DNA from: Ponticaulis koreensis DSM 19734
Lineage (GTDB): Bacteria > Pseudomonadota > Alphaproteobacteria > Caulobacterales > Hyphomonadaceae
Assembly: GCF_000420665.1 (NCBI RefSeq)
Contig: NZ_ATVJ01000001.1
Location: 1,240,001 to 1,304,000, forward strand
DNA length: 64,000 nucleotides
Direction of reading: 5' to 3'
The first letter of the stretch is position 1. Every line of letters starts with the position of its first letter. The translations under genes and the position numbers were made by a program. Under the pieces are notes generated by a model. That model did no database searches. It saw only the letters and a list, made by a program, of their open reading frames with translations, and was not told the DNA's origin. Shown in pieces: positions 1-8,220 of the stretch.

Positions 1-788
1 GCGGTATTCTGCCGATCGTCAACGAGAACGACACCGTCACCACCGAAGAAATTCGCGTGGGCGACAATGACCGTCTCGCAGCGAAGGTCGGGCAGATGCT
101 CATGGCATCAAAGCTGCTCATCCTGACCAGTATTGACGGCCTTTATGACCGCAATCCGGAAGAGGAAGGTGCGCAGTTTGTGGAGAAAGTTCACGATGTT
201 GCCGAATATCTGGAAGTTACCAAATCTACGAGTTCGCTTGGGTCCGGCGGTATGATGACCAAAATGCAGGCTGCGAACATGGCGCAGAATGCAGGCTGTG
301 CGACGCTTATCGCAAAAGGTGAAATCGACAGCCCGATTATTGCCGTGCTGAATGGCGAGCGCCGCTATACCGAGTGCGTGGCGGAGAAAGATCCTGCGTC
401 CAGCTGGGCAGTCTGGTTGACGGACCGTCTTAACATGGCAGGGTCAATCACTGTGCGGAACAACCCGGCACGTGACATCCGTTCCGGCGAAATTGGTGTG
501 CGTGCGCAGGATGTTGCGTCTATTCAGGGCGATTTTGGTAAGGGCGACGTCCTTCATATTTTCGACGAGGACGGTCTTGAGGTTGCGCGTGGCCTGACGA
601 ATTTCGGCTCACAGGAAGCGCTCATTCTGGCGCTGAACCAGGACAAAACGCCTAAAGAGCTGCTGGGCTATAAAGCCAGTGACGTGATCATCAACCAGAA
701 GAACCTTATTCTTCTGGAAGAACGTCACCTCAACTGGGACCAGCCTGTAGACGACGTTCTGCAGGTCGATGAAGTCTCTCTCGACTAG
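1..788 (+). CDS. proB: Glutamate 5-kinase, 3' part (gene begins before the window)
   Basis: ProB phosphorylates glutamate to glutamyl-5-phosphate, the first step of proline synthesis in the cytoplasm. The frame is open from base 3 and reads the kinase core GILPIVNENDTV, then VGDNDRLAAKVG and LLILTSIDGLYD, all typical of the amino-acid kinase fold. The last 100 or so residues (from about SITVRNNPARDIRSGEIG) look like the C-terminal PUA domain of the long ProB form. A GTG at 57 is internal and is not the start. The stop overlaps the convergent marR stop by 4 bases. The family call is secure; the N-terminus is outside the window. Confidence 0.96.
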   Translation, partial: GILPIVNENDTVTTEEIRVGDNDRLAAKVGQMLMASKLLILTSIDGLYDRNPEEEGAQFVEKVHDVAEYLEVTKSTSSLGSGGMMTKMQAANMAQNAGCATLIAKGEIDSPIIAVLNGERRYTECVAEKDPASSWAVWLTDRLNMAGSITVRNNPARDIRSGEIGVRAQDVASIQGDFGKGDVLHIFDEDGLEVARGLTNFGSQEALILALNQDKTPKELLGYKASDVIINQKNLILLEERHLNWDQPVDDVLQVDEVSLD

Positions 789-1267
789 AATGTATCAGAG
801 TGCTGGAGGTCGCCGATTTCAAGAATTGGCGCAACGTCCAGCGCTTCTGCATTCATCATTCCGGCAATGCGCTGCAGCGACGAGATCAGCTGCAGCCTTT
901 CCCATTCTTCAAGCTTTGAAAACCGCTCGATAAAACCCGCCTGCAACAGGTCGGGTGCGTTTGCCATTTTCTCTTTCCCGGTCGCGGTCAGGGTCAGATA
1001 AACAACGCGTTTATCTTCATTGCTTCGTTCTCTAACAATCAGGCCTGCGGACGCGAGGCGGTCGATGATTGAGGTCACGGTCGCTTGCGAGAGGTGGACC
1101 GCTTTTGCGATCTGAGACGGCTTAGCGCGCCCCTGAAGCTCGATCTCCTTCATGACGAGGAGTTGCGGTGAAGTGAGGCCGATTTCCCGCACCATTTTTT
1201 TTGAATGCAGGTCAATGGCGCGCGTAATCTGGCGCAGCGCGATCAGGACGTCGTTTGAATTGGACAT
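785..1267 (-). CDS. MarR-family transcriptional regulator
   Basis: A 160-residue winged-helix protein. The DNA-binding helix region reads SQIAKAVHLSQATVTSIIDRL (about residues 51-71), followed by a wing with NEDKRVVYLTLTATG, the DxR signature of MarR proteins. Helices at both ends would form the dimer interface. It is convergent with proB and lies downstream of a terminator shared with the S46 peptidase gene, so it is probably transcribed alone. A short TTGA/TCAA palindrome just upstream could be its own operator. The ligand and targets cannot be read from the sequence. Confidence 0.9.
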   Translation of the reverse strand: MSNSNDVLIALRQITRAIDLHSKKMVREIGLTSPQLLVMKEIELQGRAKPSQIAKAVHLSQATVTSIIDRLASAGLIVRERSNEDKRVVYLTLTATGKEKMANAPDLLQAGFIERFSKLEEWERLQLISSLQRIAGMMNAEALDVAPILEIGDLQHSDTF

Positions 1268-1270
1268 AAA

Positions 1271-1284
1271 TTGAATCTAATCAA
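1271..1284. promoter_or_regulatory. Possible MarR autoregulatory operator
   Basis: The sequence TTGAATCTAATCAA is an inverted repeat (TTGA-N6-TCAA) four bases upstream of the marR start codon. MarR proteins often bind such AT-rich palindromes next to their own gene. This is inference from position and symmetry only. Confidence 0.3.
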
Positions 1285-1304
1285 GGCGCGCTGTCATGCA
1301 AGGT

Positions 1305-1334
1305 AAAACGCCGCTCCATGACGAAGCGGCGTTT
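1305..1334 (-). terminator. Rho-independent terminator of the S46 peptidase gene
   Basis: On the minus strand, AAACGCCGCT pairs perfectly with AGCGGCGTTT over a 9-base loop, followed by a short T run. It lies between the peptidase stop and the marR start. Confidence 0.75.
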
Positions 1335-1360
1335 CAGGTATCTCAAATGAGCGGGTTAGC

Positions 1361-3526
1361 TTATTCGCCGACCACGTTCATTTCTTCGATCAGATAATCC
1401 GCGCCGGACACGTAATCCATGACCCAGAGCATGTAGCGTGTATCGACATGGATCGAACGTGTTGCGCGCGGGTCAAAGTGCCAGTCGGAGTTCACTGACT
1501 CGATTGTGCCGTCGAACAGAAGACCAACCAGCTGGCCTTGTGCGTTCAGCGTCGCAGAACCGGAGTTACCACCTGTAGAGTCGAGGTCTGTCAGATAGTT
1601 GACCGGAACAGAGCCGAGGCTCTCCAGCTCGTACGGGCCGTATGTGCCGTTCTCGATGAGTTCGAGCTGTTCTGGCGGTGCGTCGAACGGTGCGATGCCG
1701 CTGTCTTTTTCCAGAATGCCTTCCAGCGTCGTGAATGGCAGGTACGCCATGCCGTCACGTGGAGAGCCGCCCAATACGGAACCGTAAGTTACGCGAAGAG
1801 TAGAGTTTGCATCCGGGTAAGTGACTTCGCCCTGAGAGCGCTGCCATGCGATGATCGCTTCCATGTAAGCAGGACGCAGAGCATTCATGCGGCCAGCTGT
1901 TTCATTGCCGCGTGCTTCCATTTCCATTTCGAACTCATAGAGCGCGATAGCCAGCTGCATGAACGGATCGTCGAGTGCTTCGAGATCTTCAACGCTTGCG
2001 TCCATCAGTGCGATGCGCGTTTCCGCGTCGCCCAGAGTCGTGCCTTCATAATAAGGCGCGATGATCGCAGCGACTTCGTCAGCGTTGTAAGTGTCGCCAA
2101 GGCCGAGTGCTTCGTCGAGAACAGCTACACGGTTCTCTTCACCCGCATTCATGTAGAATTCGAGCATACGCTGCCAGATGGCCATGTCGACGGTCGCATC
2201 ATAACGGCGGTCGATACGCTGCATGCTTTGTGTGAAGAAGTTCATGTCGCGGTCCTGATAACCGCTGCGACGCTCTGCGTCTGGAAGCTCGCGCTCATTC
2301 GCAAGGCGATAGAGACGGTAAGCTGTGCCGAGGTGTGTCGGGCTGGTCGCGTAGTTGTACCAGAAATCACGCTCGTCATTCGCGTTGGATTCAGCTGACA
2401 GCGCATCAAGCGCCGCAATCGCTTCACCGAAGTGTGCGCGGGACGGATCTTCTGCGATCCATGCGTCCAGAGCCGCTTCACGCTCAGCGCGCAGATCTGT
2501 CAGGCCCACACGGCGCGCGCCTTCAATCTGGCCGCCACGGTTTTTGATGTAGTTGTTGAGACCCGCAAGACGAGACTCGTACCGAATGCGGGCGTCAGAG
2601 CCTTCCGGCGCAACGTCCATGATTGTGTCGACAGTCGCCTGGCTGACTTCCATCCATGTCGGGTAGTACCAGTCGAATGTGTGGGCTGTATCGATCAGGC
2701 GGACATAGCGGGATGTGCTGCCCGGATAGCCCGCGACCATGACGAAGTCGCCATCATCAAGACCTGCAGAAGAGACTTCCAGAACGTGTTCCGGCTCGTA
2801 TGGAACGTTCTCTTCAGAATAATCAGCTGGCTGGCCGTCTGGACCGACATAAGCGCGGTAGAAGCCGAAATCGCCGGTGTGGCGTGGCCACATCCAGTTA
2901 TCGATATCGCCGCCATATTTACCGATATTGTCGCCCGGTGCGTAGACGAGGCGAACGTCGCGGATTTCCATCTGCTTGATCAGCTTGTACTGGAGGCCGC
3001 CGAAGAAAGAACGGACGTTGCAGCGGTAGCCGGCTTCGGCTTCGCACTCTGCGACGATTGTTTTGCGTGCTGCGTCGATCGCGTCATAGCGCTCTGTGCC
3101 CGTCATGTCTTCGTTGACGGCTGCGTAGACGCGTTCTGTGACGTCAGTCAGTTCGGTTGTTACATAGATGCGGGAACCCGGCGCAGCAGGAACTTCGCCT
3201 GCGCGGTCGGCAGCCAGGAAGCCGTCAGCCAGATAGTTGTTTTCTTCAGTAGAGTTGTACTGGATAGAGCCGCGCACACAGTGGTGGTTCGACACGACCA
3301 GACCTTCAGGGGAGACGAAAGAAGCTGTACAGCCGCCGAGCGATACAACAGCGCCCATAGGGAAAGCGGTCAGGTCTGTCAGCGTGTTTGGATCAAGCTC
3401 AAGACCTGCTTCACGCAGATCGTCGGCGATCTCTGGGAGCTGGTCCGGCGTGAACATGCCTTCGACAGCCATTGCCGGTGCAGACATTGCAAGAAGGCAA
3501 ACTGATGCCAGTGCAAAACGTTTCAT
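1361..3526 (-). CDS. Secreted S46-family dipeptidyl-peptidase (DPP7-like)
   Basis: S46 peptidases are serine exopeptidases that remove dipeptides from the N-terminus of peptides in the periplasm or at the cell surface. I chose the ATG giving MKRFALASVCLLAMSAPAMA, a clear signal peptide; the open frame extends 21 codons further without a signal. The 721-residue length fits the family. The catalytic His lies in SNHHCVRG (about residue 81) and the catalytic Ser in TGGNSGSATLN (Ser655), with LFDG following. The residue 18 positions after the Ser is Gly, as in DPP7, which prefers hydrophobic P1 residues, and not the Arg of the Asp/Glu-specific DPP11. It is monocistronic and ends in a strong terminator. 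Family assignment is firm; specificity is inferred. Confidence 0.92.
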   Translation of the reverse strand: MKRFALASVCLLAMSAPAMAVEGMFTPDQLPEIADDLREAGLELDPNTLTDLTAFPMGAVVSLGGCTASFVSPEGLVVSNHHCVRGSIQYNSTEENNYLADGFLAADRAGEVPAAPGSRIYVTTELTDVTERVYAAVNEDMTGTERYDAIDAARKTIVAECEAEAGYRCNVRSFFGGLQYKLIKQMEIRDVRLVYAPGDNIGKYGGDIDNWMWPRHTGDFGFYRAYVGPDGQPADYSEENVPYEPEHVLEVSSAGLDDGDFVMVAGYPGSTSRYVRLIDTAHTFDWYYPTWMEVSQATVDTIMDVAPEGSDARIRYESRLAGLNNYIKNRGGQIEGARRVGLTDLRAEREAALDAWIAEDPSRAHFGEAIAALDALSAESNANDERDFWYNYATSPTHLGTAYRLYRLANERELPDAERRSGYQDRDMNFFTQSMQRIDRRYDATVDMAIWQRMLEFYMNAGEENRVAVLDEALGLGDTYNADEVAAIIAPYYEGTTLGDAETRIALMDASVEDLEALDDPFMQLAIALYEFEMEMEARGNETAGRMNALRPAYMEAIIAWQRSQGEVTYPDANSTLRVTYGSVLGGSPRDGMAYLPFTTLEGILEKDSGIAPFDAPPEQLELIENGTYGPYELESLGSVPVNYLTDLDSTGGNSGSATLNAQGQLVGLLFDGTIESVNSDWHFDPRATRSIHVDTRYMLWVMDYVSGADYLIEEMNVVGE

Positions 3527-3634
3527 GAAATACTCCAGATGCGAAATCAAAATGCCAGATTTCCGTGGCGCGGAACGTAAACCGCCCAAAGCTACGGTGA
3601 CAAGCCGGTAAGCTGTTTCCTTACAAGAATGTCA

Positions 3635-4570
3635 TTAAGGGAGTGAAAGCTCCGCTGCGAGCGTATTAAGCTGTGCCTCTGCCTCAGCATTTCCAGCATA
3701 AAACGCACGTGCAGATGCCAGTGCTTCTGCTGCAGCGTCCGGTTCTCCCAGAACAGTCCGTGCACGGATAAGACGAAGCCAGCCGGTCAGGTCGTCCGGA
3801 TCATCCTCTAGGCGGATCGCGAGACCTTCAACCATGGATCGGATCTGGGCCTGCTGGTCTTCCTGGCTCATGGATGTGATCGCGCGGCGTTGTTCATCAG
3901 AGATGTCCGGCGCAGCAGAGCTTGGTGCCTGTCCGCGGGCCTGAGCGATATAATCGACAACCATCTGGCGCTCTTCAACGATGCGCGGATCATTGTTCGT
4001 CAGTTCGAGCGCAGCATCGTAAGAGGCAAGCCCTTCATCGAATTTACCCTGTTCGATCTGTACACGGCCCAGCACCATATAGGCGATCGGGTTCGGCTCT
4101 TCGGCGAGGCGGGCGGACAGAACGCGTTCGATTTCTTCCGGAGTACCGTTCTGCAATAGCTCCACCAGCGCATTGGTTGCTTCGGCTGGTGGCTGGCTAT
4201 CATTGCGCTCATAAAATGGCTGGCCAACGAGAGCGTAGCCGCCTCCGGCGACAAGAACGATCACGGCAGGGACAGAATAGCGGATCCAGTTGGCGAGAGC
4301 AGGTTCGTCGCCTTTTTTATCCAGTGCATCGAGGCGCTCGCCGAGTTTCAGAATGCGGCGCTCCATGGCGCGGCGGGCACGTCTGGCGCCATCTTCGTCG
4401 AGAAAACCGGATTCAACTTCGGCTTTGATCTGTTCGAGCTGGGTCTTGCTGGCTTCAAGCTCGCGATTGAGCGAAGCACGCGCTGTGATCGTGGACGGAC
4501 GCATAAGTGGCGACATCACAACAAGAAGTGTGAGGGCCAGAAGGACGGCCAGAATAACAAGTGTCATCAT
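3635..4570 (-). CDS. ccmI: Cytochrome c biogenesis protein CcmI (CycH-like TPR chaperone)
   Basis: CcmI presents apocytochrome c to the heme ligation complex at the outer face of the inner membrane. The 311-residue protein begins with a membrane segment (MMTLVILAVLLALTLLVVM), then a basic coiled-coil loop with the LNRELEASKTQLEQIKAEVE type of sequence, a second membrane segment near residues 95-115, and TPR-like repeats (PIAYMVLGRVQIEQGKFDEGLASYDAALEL) to the end. Its start overlaps the ccmH stop by 4 bases (ATGA), so the two are translationally coupled. It is the last gene of the ccm operon. Confidence 0.9.
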   Translation of the reverse strand: MMTLVILAVLLALTLLVVMSPLMRPSTITARASLNRELEASKTQLEQIKAEVESGFLDEDGARRARRAMERRILKLGERLDALDKKGDEPALANWIRYSVPAVIVLVAGGGYALVGQPFYERNDSQPPAEATNALVELLQNGTPEEIERVLSARLAEEPNPIAYMVLGRVQIEQGKFDEGLASYDAALELTNNDPRIVEERQMVVDYIAQARGQAPSSAAPDISDEQRRAITSMSQEDQQAQIRSMVEGLAIRLEDDPDDLTGWLRLIRARTVLGEPDAAAEALASARAFYAGNAEAEAQLNTLAAELSLP

Positions 4571-5040
4571 GAGGAGGCGTTTTCATCCATAAGCTTTTGC
4601 AGGCGGGCCTGTTCTTCCGCCGACAGGTCTTCATCGCCAAGTTCAGTTTCGGTCGCTTCAGCGGCACGCTTGCGCGCAGACATGACATACCAGATCAGGC
4701 CGCCGCCAACGATGAGCAGCGGGCTGAACCAGAGTAGATAGGTTGTCGGTTTCACCGGCGGGCTCATCAGAACGAAGTCGCCATAATTGGTCTGCATATA
4801 GGCGCGCACTTCATCATCAGTGTCGCCAGCGCGAACGCGTACTTCAACGAGGCGGCGCATGTCTTCAGCCAGTGTCGCATTAGAGTCAGCGATGGACTGG
4901 TTCTGGCATACGACGCAGCGCAGGGTTCGGGAAATGTCCTCGGTGCGCTGTTCGACTGTAGCATCATCCAGCTCTGCACTTTGTGCAAAGGCCGCAGATG
5001 CAGATAGGAGGGCGAAAGATAAAAAGAGTGCGCGTAGCAT
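4567..5040 (-). CDS. ccmH: Cytochrome c maturation protein CcmH (apocytochrome thiol reductant)
   Basis: CcmH keeps the CXXCH cysteines of apocytochrome c reduced and joins CcmF in heme ligation. A signal peptide (residues 1-19) precedes the three-helix domain with LRCVVCQNQSIADSN; Cys42 and Cys45 form the redox pair. A membrane helix at about residues 101-120 (YLLWFSPLLIVGGG) anchors it, and a charged cytoplasmic tail follows. Its start codon shares one base with the stop of the upstream cysteine-less paralogue (TAATG), and its end overlaps ccmI. This is the canonical copy of the pair. Confidence 0.95.
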   Translation of the reverse strand: MLRALFLSFALLSASAAFAQSAELDDATVEQRTEDISRTLRCVVCQNQSIADSNATLAEDMRRLVEVRVRAGDTDDEVRAYMQTNYGDFVLMSPPVKPTTYLLWFSPLLIVGGGLIWYVMSARKRAAEATETELGDEDLSAEEQARLQKLMDENASS

Positions 5041-5348
5041 TACTTGTCGGCCTCCTGGCTGGCAGTGGGCGTCACCATCGCTGAGCCGTAACGCTGGCGG
5101 AAATACTCTCTGATCTCGTCATCGCTCTGTCCGGCACGGACCTGCTCTTCGATGAGTTCGATGGCGGATGCGGCAAATTCGGTACCCGAGCTTGCTAGTG
5201 TTTGCCCCTCGACAAGAGGACTGTTGAGCGATTGCGCGACGGCCATGATCCGCGCGGTAACGTCATCATCAGAGAGAGTCGCTTCTGCATCGGCCACGGC
5301 AGCAGGCGTAAGGATCAAGACGGCTACGAGCAAACCCGAACGGATCAT
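5040..5348 (-). CDS. CcmH-like protein without the CXXC motif and membrane anchor
   Basis: This 102-residue protein sits between ccmG and ccmH, with a 4-base overlap on one side and a 1-base overlap on the other. It has a signal peptide (about residues 1-20), then a domain that aligns without gaps to the neighbouring CcmH: LNSPLVEGQT falls where CcmH has LRCVVCQNQS, and VRAGQSDDEIREYFRQRYG matches VRAGDTDDEVRAYMQTNYG. Both redox cysteines are therefore replaced (by Ser and Val). The C-terminal membrane helix is missing, so the product should be a soluble periplasmic domain. The reading frame and operon position argue for a functional gene. A structural partner or chaperone role in the CcmFGHI complex is my inference. 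Confidence 0.8.
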   Translation of the reverse strand: MIRSGLLVAVLILTPAAVADAEATLSDDDVTARIMAVAQSLNSPLVEGQTLASSGTEFAASAIELIEEQVRAGQSDDEIREYFRQRYGSAMVTPTASQEADK

Positions 5349-5887
5349 GCCGCACCTGCCGGTGGCGTGTAATTCTCGATAAGGGGAACGAAAACCTCAT
5401 TCCAGATCTGAGGGTTCATTTCGCCGACATGCTTGTAGCGGATGATGCCTTCCGGATCGATGAGGAAAGTTTCCGGCGCACCGGTCACGCCAAGACCGAT
5501 CGCGACCTCTGAATGCTCATCAAAGCCGATAATGTCATACGGGTTGCCGAGGCGGTCGAGCCATTCCAGCGCTGCCGGACGCGTATCGCGCCAGTCGAGG
5601 CCGATGATGCGGATGCCGGTCTCTTCTTTCAGCTGCACCAGATACGGGTGCTCGATAATGCAGGTCCGGCACCATGAGCCGAAAACGTTGAGCAAGGTGA
5701 ACTCACCGGTGAGCGTCTCGGACGTTACGTTCGGTTCGCCTTCAAACAGGTTGGCGATTTCGAATTGCGGGACGGGCTCATTGATAAACTCGGACGGAAG
5801 CTCCTGAGGCTTCAGTGTCAGGCCAATACCGAAGACGGCGATCAGGCCCACAAAAAGTGCAAATGGCAGGTAAGATTTCCAGGACAT
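5345..5887 (-). CDS. ccmG: Periplasmic thiol:disulfide oxidoreductase CcmG/DsbE
   Basis: CcmG is the membrane-tethered thioredoxin that passes electrons to apocytochrome c and CcmH. The 180-residue protein has an N-terminal anchor (residues 5-25) and a thioredoxin fold with active site FGSWCRTC (Cys73, Cys76), followed by GVTGAPETFLIDPEGIIRYKHVG, which contains the cis-Pro loop and the usual CcmG GAPE motif. The CRTC dipeptide differs from the more common CxPC. It starts 9 bases after the ccmF stop and overlaps the next gene by 4. Confidence 0.94.
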   Translation of the reverse strand: MSWKSYLPFALFVGLIAVFGIGLTLKPQELPSEFINEPVPQFEIANLFEGEPNVTSETLTGEFTLLNVFGSWCRTCIIEHPYLVQLKEETGIRIIGLDWRDTRPAALEWLDRLGNPYDIIGFDEHSEVAIGLGVTGAPETFLIDPEGIIRYKHVGEMNPQIWNEVFVPLIENYTPPAGAA

Positions 5888-5896
5888 GTCGGGTTC

Positions 5897-7873
5897 CTAT
5901 TCCGCCAGAGAGGACGCGGCGTTGTGTGTCACCTTCGGTTGCGGGGCGCTGACGCGGAAGCGGGCATCTGTCAGCGAGATGAAGCCGCCAAAGGCCATGA
6001 TAATGCAGCCAATCCAGATCCAGCTGACGAGCGGGTGCACATAGAAGCGGACCTGAAGACCGGTTTCTGTAATCTCGCCAATCGCGGTGTAGAGAATGCG
6101 GAATACGCCGTAATCGAGCGCGGTTTCGGTCGTCATGTTTTGCTCGACCGGATAGAAGCGGCGTTCCGGATGCAGGCGGGCAACTTCAACGTCATTACGG
6201 AAGATGTTCACCTGCGCGCTCTGGCGCACATAGTTTGCGCCTTCGGATTCAGAGACATCGACCAGCATAAGCTCGTAGCCGGAGACACTGGCTGTCTCGC
6301 CCGGATTAAGCACGAACTGCTCTTCCTGTGCCCAGACGCTCATGCCCGTAATGCCAATCACAGTGACAGCAAGGCCGACATGGCCAAGAAGGAAGCCGTA
6401 AGCGGCAGCGGGCAGGCGGCCCATAAGCTTGAGAGAACTAGCGAGCGGCGCTTTGCCGAATTTGGCTTTTTCGCCAAAGGAGATCAGCGCGCCAGCGATC
6501 AGACCGACGCCGAGCGCCATGCCAGCCGCGCCCCAGACCGTCTTGCCGAACATAACGGTCAGAACCGCCATCAGCAGTGCTGCGCCCGCAATCATCAGGA
6601 GTGGTTTTACGATACGCTTCGGGTCATCAATCCGCCATTTGAGTAACGGACCAAAGGCCATGAAGAAGATCAGGCCGACCATGATCGGCGCGAACGTCTT
6701 GTCATAGAAAGGAGGGCCAACGGTGAGTTTGTCGCCGGTCGCCGCTTCCATGAAGAGCGGATAAAATGTGCCGATGAAGACGGTCGCCGTCGCGGCACAA
6801 AGCAGAAGGTTGTTCAGGACCAGACTGCCTTCGCGGCTGACGGCATCAAAGGTCGTCGTTGAGGCGATCTTGGCCGCGCGGGTGGCATAGAGGAAAAGCG
6901 CGCCGCCGGTGGCGATCGCCAGAAGGCCGAGCAGATAGACACCGCGCTCAGGGTCTACAGCAAAGGCGTGGACAGACGTCAGAACGCCGGAGCGAACGAT
7001 AAATGTGCCGACAAGGCTGAGCGAGAAGGTCGCGATCGCCAGCAGGAGCGTCCAGTTCATGAAGGTGTTGCGCTTCTCGACCACGAGTGTGGAGTGGAGA
7101 AGAGCTGTGCCGGCCAGCCATGGCATGAGGGAAACGTTCTCGACTGGGTCCCAGAACCACCAGCCGCCCCAGCCAAGCTCGTAATACGCCCAATAGCTGC
7201 CTAGCGCGATGCCAAGCGTCAGGAAGGACCATGCCGCCAGCACCCATGGGCGTACAAAACGGGCCCAAAGCGCATCAACACGGCCCTCGATCAGGGCGGC
7301 GATGGCAAACGAGAATGCGACCGAGAAGCCGACATAGCCGAGATAAAGAAATGGCGGGTGGAAGGCGAGACCAGGGTCCTGCAGAAGCGGGTTCAGACCG
7401 GAGCCGTCAGCTGGAATAGGAGACAGACGCTCGAACGGGTTTGAGGTGAAAATGAGAAAGCCAAGAAAACCGAGGCCGATCAGCCCCTGGACGCCGATGG
7501 CGCGGGCGCGAAGCGTTGCAGGAAGCGATTGTCCGAACACAGCCATCGCGCCGCCGAACAGGGCGACAATCATCACCCAGAGCAGCATGGAGCCTTCATG
7601 GTTTCCCCATGCGCCGGAGAGTTTGTAGAGCCATGGCTTAGCGGTGTGCGAGTGTGAAGCAACAAGGCGGACCGAGAAGTCAGACGCCCAGAATAGCAGG
7701 ATAAGAATAACGAAGGCGGTAATCAGAAACAGAGCCTGCGCCTGCGCTGCTCTGTCCGCGAAGGTCATCAGTCTGCCATTCAGCTTGTGTGCGCCCCAAA
7801 TGCCAGACGCGCCCTGTAAAAGGCAAAGTGCCAGTGATATCAGAAGTAAAATCTGTCCAACTTCAGCAAGCAT
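5897..7873 (-). CDS. ccmF: Cytochrome c heme lyase subunit CcmF
   Basis: CcmF is the core of the system I heme ligase, accepting heme from CcmE and attaching it to the CXXCH of apocytochrome c. The 658-residue polytopic protein carries the tryptophan-rich WWD motif GWGGWWFWDPVENVSLMPWL and the histidines and hydrophobic helices expected (for example AKPWLYKLSGAWGNHEGSMLLW near the N-terminus). It is the first gene of the five-gene operon here. ccmE, usually directly upstream, is not in the 347 bases before it, so it must lie elsewhere. Confidence 0.96.
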   Translation of the reverse strand: MLAEVGQILLLISLALCLLQGASGIWGAHKLNGRLMTFADRAAQAQALFLITAFVILILLFWASDFSVRLVASHSHTAKPWLYKLSGAWGNHEGSMLLWVMIVALFGGAMAVFGQSLPATLRARAIGVQGLIGLGFLGFLIFTSNPFERLSPIPADGSGLNPLLQDPGLAFHPPFLYLGYVGFSVAFSFAIAALIEGRVDALWARFVRPWVLAAWSFLTLGIALGSYWAYYELGWGGWWFWDPVENVSLMPWLAGTALLHSTLVVEKRNTFMNWTLLLAIATFSLSLVGTFIVRSGVLTSVHAFAVDPERGVYLLGLLAIATGGALFLYATRAAKIASTTTFDAVSREGSLVLNNLLLCAATATVFIGTFYPLFMEAATGDKLTVGPPFYDKTFAPIMVGLIFFMAFGPLLKWRIDDPKRIVKPLLMIAGAALLMAVLTVMFGKTVWGAAGMALGVGLIAGALISFGEKAKFGKAPLASSLKLMGRLPAAAYGFLLGHVGLAVTVIGITGMSVWAQEEQFVLNPGETASVSGYELMLVDVSESEGANYVRQSAQVNIFRNDVEVARLHPERRFYPVEQNMTTETALDYGVFRILYTAIGEITETGLQVRFYVHPLVSWIWIGCIIMAFGGFISLTDARFRVSAPQPKVTHNAASSLAE

Positions 7874-8220
7874 CTAAGAGCCTTCTATCTGTTTGCGGGC
7901 CTGTTTCCCCGAACATATCCCGTTTCACGTTTCTTGGTAGTCAGATGACAATCTGTTGATCTCGAATATAGCGAGATACACTAACTAAACGGGTTTGCTT
8001 AGACTTACATCCCGCAGACGGTGGGCGAAAGTGCCAGATTGGCGCAGTGTGCAGTTGGGAGCTTTTGCGACTGCGCCACGAACTCGCCTTGATGGCGAGT
8101 TTACTTGCTCTGGCGGGGCGGTTTCTCGTAAACAATTAGTTAATTAAACAATCACCACCAATACCGGTGGAGTTGCAGGCGCGCTGGCACTCAACTGAGC
8201 ATGACAGCAGGTAAGGCGGA
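7874..8220. other. Intergenic region with two successive hairpins, divergent promoters
   Basis: It separates ccmF (minus) from the pseudokinase gene (plus), so both promoters should be here. Two perfect stems follow each other on the plus strand: TGGCGCAGT (8040-8048) with ACTGCGCCA (8070-8078), and AACTCGCC (8081-8088) with GGCGAGTT (8094-8101). A smaller CCACC/GGTGG stem lies near 8153-8170. A 64-codon minus-strand frame inside is not convincing. I recognise no known riboswitch. Confidence 0.5.

Noticed and set aside
1538-3505. Long plus-strand frames opposite the S46 peptidase gene
   Set aside because: They lie entirely within a gene with clear catalytic motifs and signal peptide. Their translations are rich in Cys, His and Arg without recognisable domains.
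7941-8135. A 64-codon minus-strand gene between ccmF and the pseudokinase gene
   Set aside because: Highly basic, no ribosome site, no recognisable features; it overlaps the conserved-looking hairpins and is likely chance.
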